In this document: positions 40,132 through 49,020 of the stretch, in pieces | Layout: every line of letters begins with the position of its first letter | How positions within the stretch are numbered: the first letter of the stretch is position 1 | From: an uncultured Pelagibacteraceae bacterium | GTDB lineage: Bacteria; Pseudomonadota; Alphaproteobacteria; Pelagibacterales; Pelagibacteraceae | Assembly (NCBI GenBank): GCA_902558435.1 | Contig: CACEDU010000001.1 | Span: 230,919-294,918, forward strand | DNA length: 64,000 nt | Direction: 5' to 3' | Program-made: the position numbers and the translations under genes | Notes under the pieces: generated by a model | What the model was told of the DNA's origin: nothing | The model's database searches: none | Seen by the model: only the letters and a program-made list of their open reading frames with translations

Positions 40132-41037
40132 ATGCTTGATTTAAAAAATCCAAAAGTAGCCATTCCAATTGTCCTAATTGCTGGAGTTTTTTGGTCATTT
40201 GGTCCTTATGTTGTAAGGCACATCGATCAACCACAGACAGTTCCATGGCAATATCTATTTACTAGAGGGTTAGTTATTTTTCTTTTATTAAACATGTATC
40301 TATTTCTTGAAGAAGGAAAAGACTTTTACAAAAATTATTTTAAGGTAGGTATATCTGGTATTGTAGGAGGAATTGGCCTAGGAACTGCTATGATTACGTT
40401 CATATGGTCTATAACTAATACTACTGCAGCTATAACATTACTTTGCCTTGCTGCTATGCCATTTATAACTGCTTTGCTTGGTTTTTTATTTTTAAAAGAA
40501 AAAATCTCTACAACAGTATGGATAGCTATAGTAGTAGCTGCAGCTGGTATATGTATAATGGCTTTTGATAATTCAGAACAAAATACTTTGCATGGACTTG
40601 TATTTGGACTTACCTCTGCACTGGGTTTCTCAATTTTTTCAGTTTCACTTAGATGGAGAAAAGAAACACCAAAATTTACCACTGTTGCATTGGCTGGATT
40701 ATTTTGTTTTTTGTTTTCTGCAGTGATGCTTATGAGTAATGGCGCTAGCTTTTTATCTACTGGTAAAAATGAAGCTTTATTTGCAACTCATGGAACTCTA
40801 GTTTGCTTGGGTTTGATCTTATATTCAATTGGATCTAAAAACATTCCTGCTGCAGATCTAACTTTACTGTCTTTAACTGAGGTCATAGGTGGTATTTTTT
40901 GGGTATGGTTGCCATGGCTTGGAATTAATGAAGTGCCATCAACAAATACTATAATTGGCGGGTTTTTTATTTTTATGTCAATTTTCTATTATAGTTTAAT
41001 AATGCAATCCAATAGAAGATTTATAGGTTTAAATTAG
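40132..41037 (+). CDS. EamA/DMT-family transporter
   Basis: NTTAAITLLCLAAMPFITALLGFLFLKEKIS and multiple TM helices. Confidence 0.9.
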   Translation: MLDLKNPKVAIPIVLIAGVFWSFGPYVVRHIDQPQTVPWQYLFTRGLVIFLLLNMYLFLEEGKDFYKNYFKVGISGIVGGIGLGTAMITFIWSITNTTAAITLLCLAAMPFITALLGFLFLKEKISTTVWIAIVVAAAGICIMAFDNSEQNTLHGLVFGLTSALGFSIFSVSLRWRKETPKFTTVALAGLFCFLFSAVMLMSNGASFLSTGKNEALFATHGTLVCLGLILYSIGSKNIPAADLTLLSLTEVIGGIFWVWLPWLGINEVPSTNTIIGGFFIFMSIFYYSLIMQSNRRFIGLN

Positions 41038-41038
41038 T

Positions 41039-42154
41039 ATGAGTGATGAAAAAATAATTGTTAATAGTTGGAATGAGTGGGATCCATTGAAACATGTTAT
41101 AGTAGGAAAAGCAGATGGTACGTGCATTCCAGCTCCTGAGCCAGCATTAGACGCAAAGGTTCCTGAAGATAGCGATATGAGAGGTCAATTTGGACCACGA
41201 ACAAAAGATACCGTAGATAAAGCAAATCAACTTTTAGATGATTTCTCAGATATTTTAAGAAAAAGAGGAATTAAAGTTGATAGACCAGACCCAATTGATT
41301 TCAATCAAAAAACATCTACACCAGATTGGGAAGCAGAAACAATGTTTGGATGTATGCCTCCAAGAGATGTGTTATTGACTGTTGGTAATGAAATTCTAGA
41401 AGCTACAATGAGTTATAGGTGTAGATGGTTTGAATATCTATGCTACAGACCTTTGTTGAAGAAATATTATAATTCTGATCTTAGTATGAGACATGAATCT
41501 GCACCTAAACCAAGATTAACAGATGCCGATTATCGTAAAGATTATCTCTCAGATAAAATTGGTATTCAAAAAAGATTGGAATGGACTGAAAAAAAATATT
41601 TTGTAACTACAGAAGAGGAGCCATTATTTGACGCTGCTGATGTTTTGAGATTTGGCAAGGATTTAGTTGTTCAACACGGTTTTACAACAAATTTAAAAGG
41701 AATTGATTGGTTAAAAAGACATTATAATAATCACAGGGTACATGCTGTTAATTTTCCAGGTGACCCATATCCTATTCATATAGATGCAACCTTTACACCT
41801 ATAAAAGAGGGCCTGATAATCAACAATCCTCAAAGAAGACTTCCTAAAGAGCAAAGAAAATTATTTGAGGATAATGGTTGGGAAATAGTTGATAGTGCTC
41901 AACCAGCTCATAATGAACCTCCACCTTTATGCTATTCTTCAACTTGGTTATCAATGAATGTGTTAGTCTTAGACTCTAAAACTGTATGTGTTGAAAAAAG
42001 TGAAATATATCAAGCAGAGCAACTTGATAAATTGGGAATGGAGGTTCTTCCTATTGAATTAAGAGATGCTTATGCATTCGGAGGTGGATTACATTGCTGT
42101 ACAGCTGATGTATATCGAGAGGGTGAATTAAAAGATTATTTTCCAAAGCAATAA
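41039..42154 (+). CDS. Arginine:X amidinotransferase (glycine amidinotransferase/AGAT-like)
   Basis: NSWNEWDPLKHVIVGKADG, RPDPIDF, MPPRDVLLTVGNEILEATMSYRCRWFEY, FDAADVLRFGKDL, HIDATF, FGGGLHCCTADVYREGEL (catalytic Cys region). Confidence 0.93.
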   Translation: MSDEKIIVNSWNEWDPLKHVIVGKADGTCIPAPEPALDAKVPEDSDMRGQFGPRTKDTVDKANQLLDDFSDILRKRGIKVDRPDPIDFNQKTSTPDWEAETMFGCMPPRDVLLTVGNEILEATMSYRCRWFEYLCYRPLLKKYYNSDLSMRHESAPKPRLTDADYRKDYLSDKIGIQKRLEWTEKKYFVTTEEEPLFDAADVLRFGKDLVVQHGFTTNLKGIDWLKRHYNNHRVHAVNFPGDPYPIHIDATFTPIKEGLIINNPQRRLPKEQRKLFEDNGWEIVDSAQPAHNEPPPLCYSSTWLSMNVLVLDSKTVCVEKSEIYQAEQLDKLGMEVLPIELRDAYAFGGGLHCCTADVYREGELKDYFPKQ

Positions 42155-42156
42155 TT

Positions 42157-43203
42157 GTGGCAGAGATAAAAACAAAAAGAGAAAGAGTAAAATTTGCATC
42201 AGATAATGTAACTGGTGCTTGTCCAGAGGTTTTGGATGCAATTCTTAAAGCTAATGATGAAGATAGAACTCCTTACGGTAATGATGATCTGTCTAAAAAT
42301 TTGCAAAATAAATTTTCAGAAATCTTTGAAAAAGAAGTAATAGTTTTTCCAACAGCCTCAGGAACAGCTGCGAATGCTTTAGCTTTATCAACTCTGACAC
42401 CATCTTTTGGAAATATATACTGTCACAGACTTTCCCATATTAATGTAGATGAATGTGGAGCACCTGAATTTTATACTGGAGGAGCAAAGTTGGTTAATCT
42501 TGATGGGATTAATGGTAAGATTATTCCTGAAGAGTTAGATAATAGCATATCTGGCACAGGAATTGTTCATCACACTCAGCCTTCATCAGTTAGCATTACA
42601 CAACTTTGTGAAACAGGTGTAGCTTATCAATTAGATGAAATAAAAAAAATATCAGAAGTTGCACATAAACATAAGCTAAATATCCATATGGATGGCGCTA
42701 GATTTGCAAATGCATTAGTTTCATTAAACTGTTCTCCAGCAGACATGACTTGGAAATCTGGTATTGATGTTCTCTCATTCGGTGCTACTAAAAATGGATG
42801 TTTTGCAGCCGAGGCAATTATTTTTTTTAATCAAGACTTAGTAGGTAACTTACCTTTTTTAATGAAACGAGCAGGTCATTTGCTATCAAAAATGCGTTTT
42901 GTATCCGCACAGTTAGATGCCTATATATCAAACGAAGTTTGGTTAAAAAATGCAAAACATGCGAATGCTATGGGGAAAAAACTAAGCCAAGGCTTGCTGA
43001 AACACAAAAATATTGAATTAGCTTACCCAACAGATGCAAATGAGGTTTTCGTTAAAATACCAAAAAATATTATTGATCAATTTAATTCAAATGGTTACAA
43101 AATTAATGATGAAGAATGGGAGAATAAAGCAGTTAGGTTGGTAGCCGCATGGAACACAGACTCATCTGATGTTGATTCATTTTTAAATATAATTAAATCT
43201 TAA
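42157..43203 (+). CDS. Low-specificity threonine aldolase-like PLP enzyme
   Basis: FASDNVTGACPEVLDAI, YGNDDLSKNLQNKFSEIF, NIHMDGARFANALVSL, SFGATKNGCFAAEAIIFF; GTG start. Confidence 0.92.
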   Translation: MAEIKTKRERVKFASDNVTGACPEVLDAILKANDEDRTPYGNDDLSKNLQNKFSEIFEKEVIVFPTASGTAANALALSTLTPSFGNIYCHRLSHINVDECGAPEFYTGGAKLVNLDGINGKIIPEELDNSISGTGIVHHTQPSSVSITQLCETGVAYQLDEIKKISEVAHKHKLNIHMDGARFANALVSLNCSPADMTWKSGIDVLSFGATKNGCFAAEAIIFFNQDLVGNLPFLMKRAGHLLSKMRFVSAQLDAYISNEVWLKNAKHANAMGKKLSQGLLKHKNIELAYPTDANEVFVKIPKNIIDQFNSNGYKINDEEWENKAVRLVAAWNTDSSDVDSFLNIIKS

Positions 43204-43204
43204 T

Positions 43205-43432
43205 TTAACTAGGATTTTCTCTTAGAAAGTGAATATATTTTACTACTTCATCAAATTTTTCATCCTCAATATCTTTATAACTTGCACTAAACTTACTCTT
43301 TACACAAATTGCAACATGAGCATAGGGGTTTCGCCCTTTTGGATGATTAGGATGGTCAGGAAGTTGTCCTTGTAAATAATCGCCAGCTTCCTGAATAATT
43401 TTCCAGAGTTTACTTGCGTTTTCTTTGTTCAA
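43205..43432 (-). CDS. Conserved-looking small hypothetical protein
   Basis: 75-aa ORF (MNKENASKLWKIIQEAGDYLQGQLPDHPNHPKGRNPYAHVAICVKSKF...) with coding-like composition. Confidence 0.6.
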   Translation of the reverse strand: MNKENASKLWKIIQEAGDYLQGQLPDHPNHPKGRNPYAHVAICVKSKFSASYKDIEDEKFDEVVKYIHFLRENPS

Positions 43433-43460
43433 ACTACTTCAATCCTTGTTTTATCTCTTC

Positions 43461-43482
43461 ATTATCGAGTTATTATCGAGTT
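43461..43482. repeat. Perfect 11-bp tandem repeat (ATTATCGAGTT x2)
   Basis: Two identical adjacent copies 29 bp upstream of the 43432 start. Confidence 0.85.
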
Positions 43483-43533
43483 ATCATATAAAATCCTATA
43501 ACACTGAATTATGATCCTTAAAAGTTTTTTCAT
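43462..43533 (-). pseudogene. Possible remnant of a gene start (23 codons) resembling the start of the neighbouring alginate-lyase-like gene
   Basis: ATGAAAAAACTTTTAAGGATCATAATTC versus ATGAAAAAACTTTTAGGGATCGTGGTTC at 44779; translation MKKLLRIIIQCYRILYDNSIITR*. Confidence 0.4.
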
Positions 43534-43534
43534 T

Positions 43535-44779
43535 TTATTTCGTAATTAACATTGGGTGCAATGTAAAAACTCTAGAAGGCTCAGATTTAATTTTTGGTAA
43601 ATATTTATTATTATAGGTATCGTTATATTTTTTTAAAACTACATCTGAATTTTTATAATCTGGAAATTTACTTACATACACCATCAAATAAGTTGAAGAT
43701 TTTATAAAACTTTTTGAAGGTTTTTCAATTGATCCCCATCGATCACCTCCACCTGGACACGAGATTGCATAGATTTGATTTGTTTTAGAGGGATCCATTA
43801 TGCCTTTGATTACAAAATCTGCCCCGTTATGTAGACTTCGATCATCTACATTATATTTAAATAAATCTTGTTCTGTAGTATCCTTTAAAAGAGATGCCAT
43901 CATTAATAGATATCCATAACTATCAGCATTATATTTTAATCCCATACCACTTCTTTGAGTATCAATAGGAAAACTACCGTCTGGTCTCATATCATTAATG
44001 GCAAGCTTAACCACATCAATTGAATGCTGGACAGCTTTCAAATCATTGATCATTAATCCCCAAATCATTGTAATATAAGAAGTTAGATAAGCTTTATTAT
44101 CTTGCCTATCCTTCCATCTACTTTTAGCAACTTTTTTTACTAAATTATTTAACCAAGGTCCTAAAATTTTTCTTTCCTCTGCATCTAACTTGTCAGCGAT
44201 AACAGCTGTAGTTGTTAAGATTGAATTTATTAGTACCATCATTTGCCAATCCACAGGTTTTTTACCCCAAGAAACATTGATACCTTTTCTTAAAGCATCT
44301 TTTTGAGCCCAATCTAATAATACCGCTTTAATTTTATTGATGTTTTCTTCATTATTGCTAGCTCTTCCTGCATATGCTGCCTCTTGAAAATAATTCATTG
44401 CAAAATTAGCTTCTTCTAATTCTTCACCGTAACTTTCATCTAATTTTATTTTCTCAAGTGGTTTTGGTGCTCTACTTAAACTTATCTTATGTTTGTCTTC
44501 ATCAGACAGTTTATAAAAGGGAGTAATCCATTTTTTTTTAATGAAATAATCTTCTTTTTGTTTAGTTAATTTATATCCAAAACCTTCGCCATAAGTTGGG
44601 TGTTCAAAACACTCTTTTGCTTTGCTGAAAGCATTCCATAAAGCTTTTGTTTTGCTTTTTGATAAAACCTTTTTAGGTTTAGAAGTTAAGTCTAGATCTT
44701 CATAACTATTTATCGTTTTGGAAAAAGCACTCCCGCTCCACAACAAAACCAGAACCACGATCCCTAAAAGTTTTTTCAT
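43535..44779 (-). CDS. Secreted alginate-lyase-family (alpha-helical toroid) protein
   Basis: Signal peptide MKKLLGIVVLVLLWSGSAFS; helical-rich NFAMNYFQEAAYAGR, DNKAYLTSYITMIWGLMIND, DMRPDGSFPIDTQRSGMGLKYNADSYGYLLMMASLL as in the Alginate_lyase (PF05426-type) fold. Confidence 0.75.
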   Translation of the reverse strand: MKKLLGIVVLVLLWSGSAFSKTINSYEDLDLTSKPKKVLSKSKTKALWNAFSKAKECFEHPTYGEGFGYKLTKQKEDYFIKKKWITPFYKLSDEDKHKISLSRAPKPLEKIKLDESYGEELEEANFAMNYFQEAAYAGRASNNEENINKIKAVLLDWAQKDALRKGINVSWGKKPVDWQMMVLINSILTTTAVIADKLDAEERKILGPWLNNLVKKVAKSRWKDRQDNKAYLTSYITMIWGLMINDLKAVQHSIDVVKLAINDMRPDGSFPIDTQRSGMGLKYNADSYGYLLMMASLLKDTTEQDLFKYNVDDRSLHNGADFVIKGIMDPSKTNQIYAISCPGGGDRWGSIEKPSKSFIKSSTYLMVYVSKFPDYKNSDVVLKKYNDTYNNKYLPKIKSEPSRVFTLHPMLITK

Positions 44780-44789
44780 AAACATATTT

Positions 44790-45752
44790 CTAATTATTTA
44801 GTTTAATTTCAGGAAGTGGTTTTTTCCATTTAATTGATTTAGTAATTTTTTTTCCATAAGTAGGCATTCTATAGCTACTTTTTCTGTATCTTACATAAGA
44901 AATGGACTCTTTGCTTTCAGATGTATAAGAACATTTTTCTTGATTTAAGATTTCCTCACACTTATCACTGAAACCAAATTCTTTTACTGTTAAAGATTGT
45001 GAGGGAGTTTCATTTAAAAACGCATCTTTTAGCCATCTATAAAATCCCCATTTAAATGTATATCCATTACCTATGGTAAAGTTTGGACCATATACCTCAA
45101 AAACTTTCTTGTCATCAACCCATGCTATTATTTCTCCATTATCATCTTTTGATGCTAAAATTTTGAAACTGATTGTTCTGTAATTTTTAAATTGATCTAC
45201 AGATCCTAGGGGAAATTTATACGACACCTTATCAAAATTAGAATTTTCTGGATCTCCTTTTAAATAGAAAACCTCCTTGGTAAAATTTACTTGATGAACA
45301 ATTCTGTCTCCAGAAAATTGTAATTTCATCCATGGTAAAAGTCTTGAAGTACCTTTATTAGCAATAACTTGAAACAAGCTTCCACCTACAGCAGGGTGTG
45401 TAGGGAAATCGTTCAATTTAAAAGTATATTTTATATATACAGGTTTCTTAAATTTTCTTGGTTTTTTTTTATTTGCTGTTTCCCATCTCTGATTTCTTTC
45501 ACCAGTTCTTTCCCAGTCATTTTTGTGTCCTTTAAATTTTGTATCAAGCGTGATTTTAATTGCTTTACCATCTGAATCTTCAAAAATAGATAGTGCTTTT
45601 TTTTTAGATATCGACCTTGTATCATTTTTCATCTCTGACTTTGCCTTACCAATTAAAACTTCTTTTTTTAAAAATTTGTAAGGGTTTTCAGATGCATGTG
45701 TATTTGTGGAAAATATAAATAAAACAAAAAAAATTAATAAAAGTTTTTTCAT
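44790..45752 (-). CDS. Secreted polysaccharide-lyase-like (beta jelly-roll, glucuronan/heparin-lyase-like) protein
   Basis: Signal peptide; ERTGERNQRWE, YIKYTFKLNDFP, GSLFQVIAN, WMKLQFSGDRIVHQV, EIIAWVDDKKVFEVYGPN, YTFKWGFYRWL pattern of Polysacc_lyase-type jelly rolls. Confidence 0.65.
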   Translation of the reverse strand: MKKLLLIFFVLFIFSTNTHASENPYKFLKKEVLIGKAKSEMKNDTRSISKKKALSIFEDSDGKAIKITLDTKFKGHKNDWERTGERNQRWETANKKKPRKFKKPVYIKYTFKLNDFPTHPAVGGSLFQVIANKGTSRLLPWMKLQFSGDRIVHQVNFTKEVFYLKGDPENSNFDKVSYKFPLGSVDQFKNYRTISFKILASKDDNGEIIAWVDDKKVFEVYGPNFTIGNGYTFKWGFYRWLKDAFLNETPSQSLTVKEFGFSDKCEEILNQEKCSYTSESKESISYVRYRKSSYRMPTYGKKITKSIKWKKPLPEIKLNN

Positions 45753-45886
45753 TATCCAAGATTAACAAATCATGAACCATGAGTCTATTTGCTTAAAAAA
45801 TGGCTATTTGATTTATCTCAAAAGTCTCTAGTCTGGACACTAGTTTGTTACTTAAATTGATAAGTCTGCAAGCGAATTATTTTTAT

Positions 45887-46009
45887 TTAAAATCCACCAC
45901 GCCAATTGTTTTTAGATTTCAAATCTTTCTCCTCTAGTTTTGAAGTAGGTCTAAATAAATAAAAACTTATGACAACAATAACGAATATACCCAAAATGAT
46001 TTCAATCAT
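45887..46009 (-). CDS. Small single-TM protein (40 aa; absent from the ORF track)
   Basis: Reverse-complement translation: MIEIILGIFVIVVISFYLFRPTSKLEEKDLKSKNNWRGGF*; one hydrophobic helix plus charged tail. Confidence 0.6.
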   Translation of the reverse strand: MIEIILGIFVIVVISFYLFRPTSKLEEKDLKSKNNWRGGF

Positions 46010-46015
46010 ATTTGA

Positions 46016-46501
46016 TTAATCTCTAAAGTTTATAAATTCAATTGGAAGTCCTATATCAATTTCTTGTATAGCAGATATTGCTTCTTGAAGGTCATCTCTT
46101 TTTTTTCCTTGAGCTCTTAATTCTTCTCCTTGAATTTTAATTTGGATTTTAAGTTTTAGTTTTTTTACATCAGCAATAATCTTCTTAGCATTTTCTTGAC
46201 TAATGCCCTCTGCTAATTCACTGACTTGTCTGATGGTTCCACCAGCTGCACCTTCTGAATTTTTAACGATTATTACTCTTGGATCTACTTTTCTTCTTAT
46301 AAGATGAACTTGTAGCAATTCATTTACTTGTTTTAATTTCAATTCATCTGGCGCTATTGTAGTTATTATTTTATCTTTTCTCTCAATTGAAATATTAAGT
46401 CCCTTAAAATCATATCGGTTAGTAATTTCTCTTAAACAATTTGCTAGAGCATTATCAAATTCTTGATAATTAATTTTACTTATTACATCAAATGAAGGCA
46501 T
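46016..46501 (-). CDS. YajQ-family (DUF520) nucleotide-binding protein
   Basis: MPSFDVISKINYQEFDNALANCLREITNRYDFKG; IKIQGEELRAQGKKRDDLQEAI. Confidence 0.97.
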   Translation of the reverse strand: MPSFDVISKINYQEFDNALANCLREITNRYDFKGLNISIERKDKIITTIAPDELKLKQVNELLQVHLIRRKVDPRVIIVKNSEGAAGGTIRQVSELAEGISQENAKKIIADVKKLKLKIQIKIQGEELRAQGKKRDDLQEAISAIQEIDIGLPIEFINFRD

Positions 46502-46598
46502 AATTTTAATATTCTATACAATATTACATTTTTTTATGAGAACAACCTTCTTTAATCATTGTTATAATTTTTTAAATTTTAGTATATTTTAATTTTAA

Positions 46599-47624
46599 AT
46601 GTCCAAAGGTAAAATTAAAATTCATATAAGAAATAATCACTGGAAAAAAGGTTCTTTGCCTTGTGATTTAGAAGGTGAAAAAAATAGTAGTATTCCAAAA
46701 GAATTATTTGAGAATTTTCTCAATAAACACCCAAAGATAAAACATAAGATTTCATACATAGTTGATTGGGATGATGATAATTGGAAATCATCAATGAAAG
46801 ATGCAGATATCTTACTTGCTTGGGATTTTCCAACAAATGATTTGAGTGAAATAGCACCAAATTTAAAATGGATTCATATTGTTTCAGCAGGAGTTAATCA
46901 CCTTTACCCATTTGACTGGATTAAAAAAGATTTAGTTATAACAAATAGTAGTGGGATACATGCCAAAAAGGCTGGCGAATTTGGTTTGATGAGTATTTTA
47001 ATGCTTCAAAATCATATGACAAAAATAATTACTAATCAAAGAAATAGAGAGTTTGTAACTTTATTAAGCAACCCAATTGAGAATAAAAAAGTTTTGGTAG
47101 TTGGAACTGGATCATTAGGAGGGTCAATGATTAAACATATCAGTGCATTGGGGGCAAATGTAATTGGTATCAATAGAAGTGGAAGAAAAGTAGAGGGATG
47201 TTCAAAAGTTATCACTTTTGATAGAATTGATGAAGTTTTACCTGAAGCTGATTTTCTTTATTTAGCTGTTCCAGAAACAAATGATACTAAAGGATTAATA
47301 AATAAGAAAAGATTAGATGTGCTTAAAGCTACGTGTGGAATTGTTAATATTGGTCGTCAATCTGTAATGGATTATGAGCATTTAAGAAAAAAATTAAAAA
47401 AAAATGAAATTTCTGGAGCAATTTTAGATGTTTTTTCAGAGGAGCCTATAAATAGAAATTCTAAATTTTGGGATACTCCAAATTTAGTCATTACACCTCA
47501 TATATCGTCAGACAGTAAAGGAAAATATATCGAAATGGTTTTAGAAAAGTTTTTTGATAATTTAAAACTATTTATTGATCAAAAAAAATTACTTAATCGA
47601 GTAGATCCTAATCTAGGTTATTAA
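46599..47624 (+). CDS. D-2-hydroxyacid dehydrogenase
   Basis: WIHIVSAGVNHL, VLVVGTGSLGGSMIKHISALGANVIGINRSG, PNLVITPHISSDS. Confidence 0.9.
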   Translation: MSKGKIKIHIRNNHWKKGSLPCDLEGEKNSSIPKELFENFLNKHPKIKHKISYIVDWDDDNWKSSMKDADILLAWDFPTNDLSEIAPNLKWIHIVSAGVNHLYPFDWIKKDLVITNSSGIHAKKAGEFGLMSILMLQNHMTKIITNQRNREFVTLLSNPIENKKVLVVGTGSLGGSMIKHISALGANVIGINRSGRKVEGCSKVITFDRIDEVLPEADFLYLAVPETNDTKGLINKKRLDVLKATCGIVNIGRQSVMDYEHLRKKLKKNEISGAILDVFSEEPINRNSKFWDTPNLVITPHISSDSKGKYIEMVLEKFFDNLKLFIDQKKLLNRVDPNLGY

Positions 47625-47656
47625 TTTGTTTCTTTAAACTCTCGCTTTAATAAAGA

Positions 47657-48979
47657 TTATCCAAGACTATTTGGGACTTCCTTATCTTTAGTTCCTTCTT
47701 TTGATGTTGATTTTATTGGTTCTTCAATAGGCTCAGCAGCTGGATTTAATTCTAAGCCAATTGGCGTAATTGTAGTTGGCAGAGGGGTAAACTGCGAGTC
47801 TGGATTTTCAACAACTTCTCTGACCTTCATCCTATAAATACCATAAATACCAATAAATACATGGAATATGATTAAAAAAATGAAATAACCATTCTCTCCT
47901 ACAAAATCCATAAACAAGGAGCACAAAAATGGACCACTCATAGCTCCCATACCAAAAGCAAATTGTAAACCAGCACCTGCTGAAACAAACTTCTCTTTAG
48001 CTACAAAATCATTTGTGTGCGCAAATATTAACGCAAACATTGGAAGACTAAAGAATGCATATAAACCTGTAAACACATAAAACCAAAACTTTGAACTTGC
48101 TAATCCATCGGGTAAATGCATTGTCCCTACAGAAAAAATTGCACATAGTGCAAAAAAAGCTGCAGCAAACGTAGAATAAACAGTTACTGTCCTTCTGTCA
48201 TAAATATCAGATAGTTTTCCAATTGGCCATTGTGAGATAGCACCAGAAATTGCAACTAGAAAAGTTACAAAAGATATTTCAAATATGCTAAAATTCATTG
48301 CTGCAGCATACACTGCAATTAATGCAAACATTGCTGAATGACAAATGCCACACAAAACAGCGCTTACCATACCAAACGGGGAGGCTTCATAAAGTTCTTT
48401 AATTTTCATACCAATAATTTTTTTAAATTTTGGAGCTTTCTTTTTTGTAAGTAGAATTGGAACAAGCGATAAAGACATAAATAATGAAACTAAGATAAAA
48501 GGTTGAAAGTTTTCAGGTCTACTAAAATTTAAAAAAAACATTCCTATTGCCATAGAACTAAAGAGCACAATCATATAAATTGATAAAACACTTCCTCTAT
48601 TTTTATTACTTGCCCTATCGTTTAACCAACTTTCTGCAATTGTATAAAGACAAACCATAGAAAATCCTGAAAAAACTCTAAGTACAAACCAAGTTAAAGG
48701 ATTTATTACAATTGAGTGAACTAATACGACTATTGATGCAATTGAAGCAAAAGCCGCAAATACCCTTATGTGACCTACTCTTGAAACAAGGATAGGTACT
48801 GTTCGTGCACCAATAAAGTACCCAACAAAGTATCCCGTTAACATAAACCCTGTAGCCGTTATACTAAAACTCTCATGTACGGCTCTTACTCCTAGCAAGG
48901 AAACTTGGAAACCGTGAGCTAACATAATTAGCCCCATACCTGTAAAAAGGGCCCATGAGTTTTTTAATATCTTCTCCAT
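47657..48979 (-). CDS. MFS transporter
   Basis: Twelve-TM pattern, GYFVGYFIGARTVPILVSRVGHIRVFA, QWPIGKLSDIYDRRTV. Confidence 0.9.
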   Translation of the reverse strand: MEKILKNSWALFTGMGLIMLAHGFQVSLLGVRAVHESFSITATGFMLTGYFVGYFIGARTVPILVSRVGHIRVFAAFASIASIVVLVHSIVINPLTWFVLRVFSGFSMVCLYTIAESWLNDRASNKNRGSVLSIYMIVLFSSMAIGMFFLNFSRPENFQPFILVSLFMSLSLVPILLTKKKAPKFKKIIGMKIKELYEASPFGMVSAVLCGICHSAMFALIAVYAAAMNFSIFEISFVTFLVAISGAISQWPIGKLSDIYDRRTVTVYSTFAAAFFALCAIFSVGTMHLPDGLASSKFWFYVFTGLYAFFSLPMFALIFAHTNDFVAKEKFVSAGAGLQFAFGMGAMSGPFLCSLFMDFVGENGYFIFLIIFHVFIGIYGIYRMKVREVVENPDSQFTPLPTTITPIGLELNPAAEPIEEPIKSTSKEGTKDKEVPNSLG

Positions 48980-49020
48980 AATTTCGCTATCTATGGATGA
49001 TTTAATATTAAATCAAGAAA

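Noticed and set aside
40335-40682. 115-aa ORF antisense to an EamA transporter
   Set aside because: Opposite a well-supported membrane protein gene; no independent motif.
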